Part shown: piece by piece, positions 27,401 to 41,500 of the stretch
Layout of the letters: each line of letters begins with the position of its first letter
Position numbering within the stretch: position 1 is the first letter of the stretch
Origin: Timema cristinae
Taxonomy: Eukaryota; Arthropoda; Insecta; Phasmatodea; Timematidae
Length of the DNA stretch: 64,000 nucleotides
Assembly: GCA_039000515.1 (NCBI GenBank)
Contig: JBCFYV010011172.1
Coordinates: 75,385,250-75,449,249, forward strand
Direction of reading: 5' to 3'
Notes under the pieces: model-generated
Databases searched by the model: none
What the model saw: only the letters and a program-made list of their open reading frames with translations
Told to the model about the DNA's origin: nothing
Program-made: the position numbers and the translations under genes

Positions 27401-28887
27401 TTAAAATAAAATATAGGCCCCTTACTATACATTAGATTTGTACATTTATAATCATCGTTGATGCTTTATTTGAAAAATGAAACTGCTTGTGTGACTTGAA
27501 GATATCATTTAAATCTGGCAATTTTAGTGACCATTGCCTTAAGTCTCATTCCACACTAAGACATTTTCATTTCACATTTTTTCACACCACAAAGAGCAGA
27601 GAAGGCTTACCGGCACAAATAAGTTGTTGGAAACGGCATACAATGTTTCAAAGCTTTTTTTGGAAGTTCTTTATCCTGGCTGAAAAGAAAACTAATATAA
27701 AAATGGAATTTCCAAATTCTCCTTTCAAAGATGTGAGCACAAGGGGCATGGCCAACCCCCCATTCTTTTCGACCTCACTTTCTTGCTGGGATTTAATATG
27801 GAAGGCATCTTCATTGTGTTTAATATATACCAGAAAATTACCCTTTTATACAAAATTTCATAATATCTAAAAAGTATATAAAGGTATGTCACGAATTCCC
27901 TGGACGATCTCGCGAACCCCCTGGACGAGCCTCGGGGTCCCCGTACTCCAATTTTAGAATCTCTGGTATAGAGTATAAGCCTGAAAGTTGTATACATTTT
28001 GTAGACCTCATAAAGCTAATTAAACCCTGTGCATAAATTAGTAATCATTATAACACATTTATAATAGTATTAGCAATAGAAAACTATCATAATATTACTC
28101 TCAGTACTGATGTTTTGTCTTCATCTTTGACATGAAGTGAAGATAACAAAATTTCCAATTTATATTTTAAATAAAGATATAAAAACAAAACCATATACAT
28201 AAATTGCAAAGTACTTGTTTAATAAATCTAAGTGTTGAGATAAAGATAAGTCCTATATCCATGGACTAGTTTTAAAACCCCTGATAAATATTTTGTATCT
28301 TTACATAATATATTTTTAAAATTGATCTAACTCAAAACATTATTTATTTATAATATAGAGTACTATTAATACTTTCAACTTTATTTTAGAGCAAACTACC
28401 TATATTTTAAAAGAACAAAACACTTTAAACATTGTGAGAGAGTTCAACAAACATCTTAAATTTGTTTCAGTGCTCCATTATGTGGCCCCTTAAAACCTCT
28501 TTTTTATTACTATTATGTTATTATTAAATTATTACTATTATTAGTCCCCATCCGAGCTATGCACATATTCAAAACAATTATGTAGGGTTGAGGAAGGTAA
28601 CATTTAAAGGAAATGCACTCATGTGTGTGTAGAAAGAGGGAAAAACCACCCTTACTACATTCATCTGAGATTTAAACCATGAAGTCTCCTCCATCACTGG
28701 CAAATCAGAACAGATGAGGACTTCTTCGCCTGGATGCATGAATGCCCATAATATATGGGTTAAACAGCTTACACCTCTGACAAGACATCTTGTGAATGTG
28801 TAGAATGCCAGGACACTTTAATCCACATAAACTGTAGGTTCAATCAAATATACCTACACATTAGATAAAAACTAAGGGTATATAATA

Positions 28888-28924
<37 letters not shown>

Positions 28925-31900
28925 TTACATAATAATTAAAATAATAATAATAAAAAATTATATATAAATATAATAATATTATAATAATAATATTATAATT
29001 ATAATTATATAATAAATAATATAATAAATATATAATAATAATAATAATATAATAATAATTAAATTAATAATATTATAATATAATATATAATTAATAATAA
29101 TTATAATAATAATAATAATTATTATATTATATTATATAATTATAATATATTATAATTATTATAATATAATATTAATTATATTTTAATAATATAATTATAA
29201 ATATAATAATTATTATAATTATTAATAATTATTAATTATATATTATTAATAATTAATTTATATATATATTATATTATTATTATAAAAAATAATTTATTAA
29301 TATATTAGTATTTATATTATATTATTTTTTATTATATTATTATTTATATTATTAACAGCTTAATTTTCGTAATGATGAGATGGTTAACAGTAAATTAAAG
29401 AGTATTGCCCTGTTTAGGTTATTGGAAATTCATATGCGACAGATTGCCCTCATTGCATAGTTAACTACAAACCTTATGCTTTAGACTCTGATAGGTTAAA
29501 TTCATCTAATATATATATATTTAATAATTATTTACATTGTAAATATGTCAGGTGATGCTGGAGAGGAATGTAGGTGCGGTTCACAAGAAAGGGAAGGGGA
29601 CCATTAAGGGCCCAACTTTGTTGATGACTTATTTTAAGATAGGAAGTATTTTACTATGTCCGTGGCAAAGACCAGCTACCCCCCCAAACAGGGATAGTCA
29701 TCCCAAGTGGCCAGGTCATTACAACAGGGGTTAAGAAATTACGTTGATTGGTGTAGAATTGGTAAGTGGGTGTAGCAAGCTTCTGGAATGTTTCTTTGGA
29801 ATCTCTTTATCATGTTTGAACTTAGAAAGCTCTCCACAGTTCTTGGATGTCGGGTCGGTTGAGGGACACAGTTCCGGGCATTAGGTCACTCGGTTCACCA
29901 TGTGTAATCAGCATAACTTGTAATAAATATTCTTGATCAATTTAGTTATTGATATATTACTCAAGTTTAGTTAATTAACCCTCAAAAGCATCGCAAGCTA
30001 ATATACAAATTTATTAATAAACAATATTTGGCAGTTATGGTTTGACAGGGAAATGTTTTAAGGCAATACTTCTCTGATCACTATTGTGGGTTACCGTATA
30101 GTGAACTACTTATAGGAAAACAATTATTCAAATAAAGGAGAAAGAAATAAACAATTTTCATATGATATATCAGAATGTAGACACGCCTATACAGTAAAAA
30201 TTGACAAAGGAACTCGTCACCAGTTTTTATCAAAGTTCAACAGTTTTTTAGGTGATCCTCCACTACTTGTTACCACATGTTTAACTTAGTTTAGTTTTTA
30301 CTTCATTATTGAAACTATGGAAGTGTTGCAATGCAATATTTTCTCATAGTTTATTTATAACTAATTTTTTTAATCCAAGATGTGTCCAGATTCATGAATA
30401 TATGAGATTGAGTGCATAACACAACTTATACAAATTGTCAACATTATACCAAATGATAGTTTTATGATATCTCTGACGCTGCCACAAGCCACCAGACTAA
30501 AATTATTGATTGAAAATCGAGCGTGTGCTGGAATGAACTTGGGGTATCGCGCTGAGACAGGAGTCTTGACTTTTAACTTATAACATACTCTTGTGTGATC
30601 AATTTACCAAGATTGATGTAAAGCTCTAAATAATTGTATCTTCTTGCAGACTTACATTGCTGCGATAAAGCTGGTAATGAAGATTGTAAAGACACTTGTA
30701 AGAGGATCCTTAGGACCAAGACTTCAGATCAGGAAATTGTGGATAGTCTTCAAGAAGAGGGCTGTGGACCTCCACTACCTCATGTAAGTTTATCAGAAGG
30801 AGCCTCGTTAGTGTATCCTTAATATCAAAACATAGTGTCAGAATAGTATTGGCAGACATTGGAAAAATAGCTGCAGGTCTCCACAGAGTTTTCCCTGATT
30901 CTCTGGCTCATTTCTAGGGTTTATATTTATAAAAATACCATGAAATGTCTGTCATTGAATTTCACAGGAACTGCACTCTACCATGTAAATAAAATCTTAT
31001 ATCGAGTATTGTCAATGCATTTTAACAAAATTGTAAAAAAGGGGAAATAATTATCGGCTTTGGTTCTTGCTCTGATTTTCCTAACAAACATTTTAAGGTT
31101 CCTGTTAGAGAAAAATAAAAGTTCCTGTTCTTTTTGATTCTTAATTAGGTTCCAATTCTCGTTCTGATACGTTAATTAATTTAATCGAATAGCTATACTA
31201 TCATATTAAAACTAATAAATAGAAAGATATATTAAAAATAGTTTACAAAACAGTAAAAGGTATTTTCTATTGTAAGGCAATAATAATTCATAAACTAAAT
31301 AATTGTGCAGTTTGTTTAGCATTTATCATTTTAGCAGGAAATAGTTTCATATATTTTCGTTTACCACATTTCAAAAAGATTGTAAAAATATTTATAACCT
31401 TTGAAAAAAGTTTAATCTCAGTTTCAAATTAATAACTAATAATAAATAATAATTAATAACTATGTATATGTTTGTATAATTTGTCTTAGAAACCCTCCAA
31501 ATGTAAATCGATATTAATGTCTGTCATATTTAAAATAAATTCCTCTCTGTATAAAATTCATTTCACCCCATTCATCAAATTAGGTAGCATATTTAAACAA
31601 TTAGTTATTATTAAAACAAAAAAATACTTCTGTAATGCACACAATGTAGTCATGCTCTGAACTACTAACTTGATATTTGAAGGTATAGGAGGAAAAGATT
31701 TACATTTAATGACCCACCAGCCCCTTTGACTCCTCGCTGTAAACTGGTCAACCAACAACCATACAAATGGGAAAACACTTAAACGGCTTATTAGACATCT
31801 GCAAAGCAGATTTTTTTAGTTCGAATCAAATCTTGAATTGAAGTAATGATTATTTGTGAATTTCATCTTCAAATAATTATTATCGAATCAAATCATAACC

Positions 31901-34900
31901 TAGTTAAACTGCTAAAACTATGATGTTGAATAAAAAGAATTACACATTATAAAAATAACAAATTGGTTTTGAACCTTAGTTTAATAAGTTATCATGTATA
32001 AAGATAAGTTTTTCAACATGTTCATGTGCAACAATAGTTCACCTTGTTAAAGTTTAAGTGGTGGTGATTATAAACTATTTCATTATATACCTCAAAGTTA
32101 GTACATGTGTTATATATTATCCAAGGGTGCGACTATAAGCTATACACATTTTTTATTTAAAAGCTGTTTTTGGCGAAATAGTGTGGCTTTTTTTTCCATG
32201 GTATAATAAGTTTTTACTTAACCTCACAAGAATTGTTATTAAAATATTTAAACATATTTTAAAAACATTGTGAGATTTGTAATGGCCTAAAACCTTTATA
32301 TTTTTTCTAGTTTGTTTTGATTCGAGTTATTGAATCTAATAATAATATAAAATTTGAATCAATATCGATATTATTGAAGCTTCGCAGACCCTTATAGCTT
32401 ATTATACAACGCTGGTAGTTCTCATTTCTCAGCATTCCTTCCTCTATGACTTGTTTGATGTCACTCAAAGCTAAATGCAAATTCCTAAGTGCTTATTCTA
32501 AATAGTAAAACCAGAAAGCCTAATGCAATGTGACAATAATTATTCATAATTAGTGCTTACCGATAAGTGCTCATTGACTCACTTATAATCTCCTTGATAA
32601 ATAAATACATCAAAAATACCTGAAACAATTGAAAATATATTTTATTATAAAATTAAGTTAAAGAAAGAAGGACATGAAATGCAACTATAAAAAAGAATTA
32701 TCAAAATTTAGAGCCTTTAATAACCGATCAGTTTTAATCTCAGTTTTGATTTTCAAGCAATTTATTTTTATGTTGGGGTTTCTTTAAAATAACTGTTAAT
32801 TTTGGTTTTTGGTTCTGTTATAAAATAAAGTAGAACGGATTTTCAGTTCAGCTATGAGATAAAAAATAGATTTAATTGAAAATGCTACTTTGTGCGGTGT
32901 TAAGTGCATGATGCGAATATTTTTAATGAGGAGTTAGACCTATTAACTTGCACACATGCACACACATTCACATGCACATACACATGCACATGTGTGCACA
33001 CACATGCACATGCACATACACAAGCATATGCATGCACACATACATGCACACACATGTACACATACATGCACACACATGCACATACACAAGCACATGCATG
33101 CACACACATGCACATATACATACACATACACAAGCACATGCATGCACACACATGTACACATACATACACACATGCACATACACATGCACATGCATGCACA
33201 CATACATGCACACACATGCACACATACATGCACACACATGTACACATACATACAAACACACACACATTTTTTAAAAATGTATGTATACATGGTAAAAACC
33301 CATCTCCAATGTACCTAGTGAGTTATCAGACCCCACCTTCCTGTCAAAGTGTGGCAGACTCAGACCTTCAACGTGTGTCAATATTATTGTAGAACCCAGT
33401 TTATTTGTTTCAGGACAAGTTATGGCAGTGTTTCCTACGGAGTTATGATACTGCCCCCTCTACGTTTGAGTTGTCCCGAATTGATCGTATGGGCATGGAC
33501 TCTGCCAAACTACACTGCTGTAGCAAGGCTGTCGGCTCCAGCTGCCGCAGGCTCTGTGTCAAGACCTTCTCCAATGAGTGGACCCGCTCCTGGGATGATT
33601 TTGACAGGGAGTGCTTGTCACAGCTGTCTGAGGACACTCTCTATCACTGCATTGATGAAGGTTGGAATAGCTTGGAGCTATATTGTTAGTGATAGTAGGG
33701 TAAAAAATATTGGAAATAAAATAACTGAGGGCTCTACCAAGAGTCTTAACTGCTTTGAGAAGAGCACATATGAGTTGGTTCATGAGAACTGAAGCTACTG
33801 GTAGGGTATTGAGTCAATATAGCTTCTTACACAAGTAAGCGTGAGCTTAAGCTCAGTAGGAAAATAGCTGTATTTTAAGTTGTATGTGATGAAGAAAAAT
33901 ATAGCAGTCTTTGATAAATAACAATTTATTAAAGAAATAACTGGCCTCGTGGTATAGTGGTCAGAGCCCCTGGCTGCTGATTTAGAGGCCCCAGGTTCAA
34001 TTCCCTGCTGGTACTGGGGGATTGTTCTCAAATTTTACCCTTTTACCTTATTGTTTATTACATTATAAGGTATAGGTACTGTACAGGAATAATATACATG
34101 ATTAACATAGTTTATTAATAAAGAAATAAGAGATAAGAAAGTACAATAAATTATAAGTTGTAATTATTTAAACCATCCATTGTTTAAGATGAGAATATAT
34201 ATATATATATATATATCAATAACAATAAAAGAAGCAACAGATAACCTGGCATGGTCAAACAGTTTATGATGTCTGTTTACAACCCCAATATTTGCAACCA
34301 AGTCTAATAGACGTAGAAAGATAGTGCACATGGCACACTATAATAAACTATGCCTTATGGGCATAGAAAAGTGTCAGGACAACTGACATACATAATCTAT
34401 GTCCTATGGTCATTATATATAATAGAGCTCAGAGCTCATCAAAATAAACTATGCCTCATGGGCATATGGAAACAAATAAGTGTTACCTACAAAAAACATA
34501 GTCATAAGGACATTTATATGAAAGAGCTCACAGCTCCAATAACAAAAACTATGCCTGAAGGGCACAGCAACATTTTCATATACGTCTTTCATTACTCATA
34601 AGCGTCGTAGCTCGATCTGCGGCAAGGAGGTGATTCAAATGCCACAACCATCGCGGTCTTCTTATGACGTTTAAAGTATCTCTGGCAGCAGTGTCTCCAA
34701 CGAGTTGTGATTACAATAAAGGTAACGGGAACCAAGGACAGGTTCGTACTTTACCATTGGGTCTAGATGAATTGGCCATGATTATTCCAAGTACCGAAAA
34801 GGGGGAGGGGATGGTTACACATCGCGCCACCTGACTCTGAGCACTCGCTGACCAGCTGGCCTTTCCTGAACTGACCCTTCGCTCATTTCTTCGTCAACCG

Positions 34901-35541
34901 GCTCATGAGATAGAAGTTGGCTTGTGTTGTCTTCCAAAGCCAATGTACTACGTTCGCCGGGGCAGTTTAGATGTTGGTGAGTAGGGCGTTTCCTGATGTC
35001 GCAGTAAGTCTATATCTGCCACACATTCTAAGAACTTATTAGAACTGGTAATCATGGTTTTGCACCAATCTAAGGGCTTGGTCGATTGTACGTGTAAAAA
35101 TGTTTTGTTTGTCATTTTTGACACGTTACAAAATAATTCCCATGGTTATCAGGGTTTAATTAATTAGTCTCATTACCATCGTCCTCTCATCTCATCAAGA
35201 CATGGAAAGATCCTCCATGAAAAGAATGTATGATTGTACATTTGGGCGACCCCTGTGCAACAGTACATTACTACTGGCTAATCTTTCCCCAACCTGAGGT
35301 ACAGATTGATTTAGCCCAGACACACCATTATCATTATCATCATTATTATTACTATCAGAGTAAATAGACTATGGCTAGCATCGTAGGACACAAGCTGTAA
35401 TGATTAGAGAAATCAAACAATAACAAAATTTAAAACTAGTTGAAAATTTGCCGCATATTCCCGTGTCTAGTCTTTTATCGAGCAAATGGCTAATACCGCT
35501 CTACAGCTCATCAAATATGATGCTGATTGCTAACATAAATT

Positions 35542-35581
<40 letters not shown>

Positions 35582-38500
35582 ACTGTTTCCAGCCTGTGGC
35601 CGAGTCTCTTTTGTAAAATCCCTTCATCTTCTTCTAGAGAAGTCCTCCATCACAAGAAGCACTGAACTGCTTGTACATGGCAGCGGGGCTTCTCCCCTCC
35701 CTACGTTTCTCCCAAGCACCAAAATGATTAGGCCTTTTTGGAATAGGACTGAGCACTAGACGTTGCCCCTCTCCTTTAATGGCTTTTATTCTTATCCTCC
35801 CACTTGCACACTATCTGTTGTACAGATATATGGAAATAATTAAAACAACAATTTTGAATCATCTTCTTGAAGCTCATGAAATAAATATCTTTTCTCCATT
35901 GTGGAACTAGTTAAAAGGTGAATCCACAATTTCCTATATTTAAAATAAAATTTATAATCTGAAATGCAAGAAATAAAATGATAACCTCTTCTGGTTCACA
36001 CATTGTAGAATACTAACAAACAGCTGTATTACATGTGCAAGCTACATTACTAATCAAGTGGGTCATAATGCAGCTCAAGGTGTTGGCTGTTGTAAACTGA
36101 CTCATGTGTGCTCATCTAAAAGAGGCCTCACCAGACCTAATTCTGAGCTAATACCTCACATTTTTAATATGGGCTTACTACTCATTCAAGAAACACTTGA
36201 GGTAATCCCAACGAAGGGCAGGAAACAACAAGAATGATGCTGGTGTTACTGTAACTCTTCACTGTGTTGTTGCCATGGTCAAGATGATTGAAGCACACCA
36301 TATTCTTCAGAATATGATCAGCCAGCTATGAGACTCTTTGGTTTAAATTCATGTGTAGTCAACATTTATTTGCATGTTACAAAGTCAGGTGAATAAAAAG
36401 TGTTTATGACAATAGTAGTCTCAGGTTTGCGCTGAGCAGCTGTTAAAATAATTATTGATTACCAAATATGCTCCACAGTGGAGGAACCTTGTGAGCTCGG
36501 TTGCGATGGTCTCAGCTACTGCACCAACTTCAACAACCGGCCGACAGAACTATTCCGCAGCTGCACCAGACAGGCTGATGATGCTGCCAGGTTTGACACA
36601 GCCTTGTGGCAGCAAGAGGGATATCTGGGTCTTCCAGGGCTCAACCTGCCTGTAAGGAACATCTCTAAGTGCTCCCCCAATGTGTGGAAGGCTGTGGCTT
36701 GTGCGCTCCAGATCAAACCTTGCCACAGGCATTCACACGCCAACAGAATATGCAGGTATGGCATTCACACACCAACAGGATATGCATGTATGGTACTCAC
36801 ACCAACATAATATGCAGTTATGGTACTCACGCACCAATAAAATATGACAATATGGCATCCACACACCAACAGAATATGCAGGTATGGCACTATAGATGTT
36901 AACAACAGAATATAAAGGTATAAGGCAACTAGCCTAAGTTTATTGTAAATACTTTCACTTTACTTTAGATTTCTAATAAAGCTGGTTGTGCCTGAAAAGA
37001 TATTAAACAATTTTTTTTACACATGAACTCAAGTAAAGTACTAGCTTACATTAGCTATTTTAGCAAGGAATTGGTGTACACTTCGTTATTCTACCACAGG
37101 GAAGATTGCCTGGACCTTCTCAGCGAGTGTTTAGATTGGACACGCATGTCAGGGGGACACACAGCAGTCTCGCTATGTCTACGCTTATCTCCTGACCATC
37201 CGGACACACCCTGTATATCCTTGAAGCAGTTCTTACAGCCCAGTGACAGCCCATACTTTCCTCCTCATAAGGGAGTCACCTCACCTTGTAAGGGGGCCCC
37301 TTGCAACAGCTCTGAAGTGTGTCTCATCAACAGGAGGTGCTCTCCTGGGAGCTCTTGTCTTCCATACACTTGTGTGCCAGGTACAGTTTACAGTTTCTTT
37401 GAATTATGTAGAGCAGGGTTTCTCAAACGGTAAAGCACAAGGGAATTTCTGGGGAAGGTGGCGGGTCGGAAGCAAAACAATATTATTAAAATTAAGAGTT
37501 TATTTGTCTATCATTGAGACATGTGCAATATCTTCCTCATGTAGAGGTCTGAAATTTAAAAAAATTAACAGCCCTTGTGCACAAACATGTGCATTCTGAA
37601 GCTAGAATTTTAAAATTTTGATTAGATCTAATTAATTGAAAATCAGGTCAGAAGCAAACAAAGCCATGGCCAACATAGGAATTAAGGTGGGGCTCTAGGG
37701 AACGTGATAAAAGGTAACTGTTTTTGCAGTTTTTATATCAAAACTTTATTTGATCAAAATAAATCAAATATTGCTCCAGTACAAACATAGAGTTTAATTT
37801 TATTTACATGTTCAACAGTTCTTGAATATTTGATGAGTGTGTCCAGAAATTTAATAACAACTTTTCTGTTAATTTAAAATGTTTTTTATGTAATGCCGCT
37901 ATTTTCATGGCATATTCAAGAACGTTTGATGTCATCTTGCGAAGAAAAGAAAACCCTATGTTTTTACTGAAGCACTCTTTGATTTATTTGGTAAAAAAAA
38001 AAGCTATAAAACTCCAAAAACACTGGCCTTTTCTCGCATCTCTACACTCTCACTTTAAAGTCACTCTTTAAAGTTACCTTTCATGTACAATCATTAAACT
38101 AAAAAAACATTTCCCTGGGCAACACTGAGTATTACTTCAACTAGTCAACTAATAATCAATGAAATATTGTGTGCTTGCTTTTTATTGTAATGTTTATGTA
38201 AAAGTGATGGGTTTATTTTCAAGAAGGTAAGGTTTGACATTTAATTTTAATGCTCAAGTGAGTCTTGAGTGTACAAAGTCTGTAGAAGGATTGAAATATT
38301 TGTTAATTCAACATAATTTTTTTTAGCACTTTGTCTTGTTACCTGTTTTAAGGTTGAGTTTAGAGGAAATGTACACTCATTTGTGTGGAGGGAGAGTGTA
38401 AAATCATTTAGGGAAAACCACTCCCAGTACACCCAACGGAGATCAAACCACGATCTCCCCGTCTTTGGTAGTCTAGTATATTACTAGAGAAGCGCCTAAG

Positions 38501-41500
38501 ACCATGCGGCTACCGAAGTGGCTAATTCAACAAACTATTTTAAATATTTAACTACTCACACTGTTGGTCACATGGAAGTAGGTGCCATTCCCAAAGTAGA
38601 TTGGATTGCCACTGACAGCTAGGTTTTCACATTCTCTCTCCATTCTAATGTGGGCGCATCTACTCTTTTAAGTTACACTCCCTATCTCTATCGCTTATCA
38701 TTTAGACTAAGTCATTATTAACCTTACTGTTAAACATTGCTTCTAAATAACTTTTTTATTATCTATAAAATCAAAGATGGTTGAAATATAGCTCCATGAT
38801 TCGTGCTTTAGTTGCATATACTCGTATGTACTGTTTTCTAGGGCGGGTGCAAGCCTCACTTTGACATCTTTATCATAATATTTTATCAACTCCATTTTTT
38901 ACTTTATTTTATTTGTAAACCCTTAAATCCTATTTTATTGTCTAAATACTTACCTCACAGTTTAACTCAACCGGTTAACACATTTTATTTATATTTTAGC
39001 TGATTAAATTCCCCGGGGGCATAACCTCCTTGGTAATTTCTCCACCAGTGATAGAATGTTCTAACTCCTGCTTCAACATAGAAATAGAATCAATGATACC
39101 TCCACCTCTCCACCCCTCAAGGTTTTTTTAAAGTCTTATTGAATCAACTTATAAAAACATAATTAGGATTGTAACCTGTACATTTTAGTAATTTTATAAG
39201 ATTCTACTAAGCTACTAGCCTAGATATAGAGAAGGAATATGAAAATATATGACTAGTAATACTTTGGGGGAAGGGGGCAAGTAAAGAGTTGATAATTAGG
39301 GTAGTTAGATTATTGCTGTATAAGTCAAGTCAATGGCTGTGTGTTTTAGAGTTGATTTTTTTGTCAAACAGTGTTAATTTTACAATATGCGCCATTTTTC
39401 CTTTGTAAATATGCTTTATCAGTAATAAGACACTGTGTTGACAGGCTGCAAGCTAGGTGAGGTGTCCCAATACATTGTACCTGAAGGGTCCTATGTTCGC
39501 ATCCCGGCCATGACCTCTGGGATGAAAAGCTGTCTGAAGATCTGCCAGTGCTCAGCTAATGGTGCAATAGAGCATTGCCAGCCTATGCCTTGCTACCCTC
39601 TCAATTCCTGCTTGATCGGCAATCGCAAGATAGGTAGGTACTGGGCGGAAGTCAGAAGATGTGATAGTTCAACTGGGAATTTAGAAAAGTTAATGAATTA
39701 TTTAGGCTGAGAAGAAAGTGGAAAAAAGTTGGAGTTTAGTTAGTTTAGAGAGTTAAGCTTGATTCACATGCTTGGATGCTGCTATTAGAGGTCCTAGCCT
39801 GTAATTATTTTGGAAATTATATCTCTAGAATATACCTATTTGGAGTTTTCTTTACTTAGATTTTTTTTCAATGTTTATGCCCAATAAAGATATTTAAAAC
39901 GGTCTTCACCTGATATATTTCTTAATTTGATGCCTTTAGAAGCTATTTTAAGTTTGTTTTTAGCCGTATCATATTAAAAAAATATAAGAGTGAGTTAAAT
40001 AAATCTGAAAAGGGTGGAGGGGGGAGGGGAATCTTTTCAGGAGAAAAAATATTTTCATGGGCATTACCTCCCCACCACTTAAACCTTTGCCACCAGCTAA
40101 GAAGTGTTAAGTGTAAATTTTCAGACTTTGAAGCAGACTACACTATGTAAGTTTATAAAGGCATATCTTACAAACATCGCCTGACAGTCAAAAGGCTACA
40201 CTTTCCATAAAATCACAAAATCGCTTCCTATAGATGCTTACTAGGTGAGGATGAGGTGTCTGTTGCTACGAAGATACAGCTTTGTATGAAGGATGGTCTG
40301 GCCTCATTCTTCAGCCTGCTTGGCATTTAACATGGTGGAATATTTACTTGTGTTGTTGCGTAAACTAACAAACTAGCTGGAAATATGAGCATTAGAAGAA
40401 AAATAATCAACTCGTCTTACAAATAAACATCCAGGATTCTAATAATATATGCAGGGATAAGGAATTTAAACCTAGTAGGTCTACCATTTTTTGAAACAAA
40501 CTGTGCGCAAAGTGATGTATCTTCTCGTTCAGCACCTAAAAATATTGAATAATCATTGCTCAGGCTATCACTTGCTATCGTAGCTCAATCGCTTTCATGG
40601 GATTCTAGTAATATAAAGATCATGGTTTCAAACCTAACAATATATAAACAAATTTCTATTGAAAATATTAACTTTTCAAATGAAATGTGGAATTAATATA
40701 AGGTTTTTTATTTGTTTTAAATATTTAAACTAACTAACAAACTAAATTAAACGCTGTTAAAATATGTTGTATGTAGGTGATTGTTTAAACAAAACATTAA
40801 TGGATTTCAGAACAAAAAACTATGCTTTTTTAAAAAAGAAACTAAATTAGCAAATTTTTACTAGAATAATGACCTCTATGTTTGTTTTTTTAATGTTGAG
40901 AAATAAAAAATAAAACTATATTGATAATATAATTGACTAGTATTTGTTATTCAAATTTTTATAAAAAAGTGTCGAAGGATTTATTTGGGAATCCTAGTCG
41001 CTGAAGACAGACAGTTAGCTAGTATAACTTTGGTTTGAATGATAACATTTAATAAATACCTATAAAATTTCCACAATTTTCGAAACAATCATTTTGGTCG
41101 CAAATATATGGAAGATTAAAAACTAACAAAAATAGTTAGTTCATTTTTTATAGTGCCCTTAATGGAAAGCATTCTCTTTTGCTTACATATTTTATACAAT
41201 GACACGTTTCAATACTATTAGGTGTGTTTATGTGATTGACCTGCTATCGCTGTTCAGGACCATAGCATTTTCACAGTCCTGGTATCGATTGGCTGGTGAC
41301 AAGTGTTTATGACTGATATGATACCAAGCCTGGATTTGGTAATGCTCTCCTTTGCCAACAATACTATGATTTGATGAGGTGGGCCTTTAAAGAAAACTTA
41401 TCTTTCTAGCTGGATTTCAACATGCCTAGAAACATTGTTAGGGAGAGTTAAATTCTTCTGTTATTTTCTAAGCTTCTTTTTTCTTATAATTTGATGTTGC

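Noticed and set aside
27487..27870. 127-codon + strand ORF
   Set aside because: Lies inside the 832-bp non-autonomous element and has no recognisable transposase motif.
32900..33392. Six overlapping ORFs of 99-162 codons on both strands
   Set aside because: They are translations of the CACATGCA repeat (His/Thr or Cys/Val/Met strings) with no domain.
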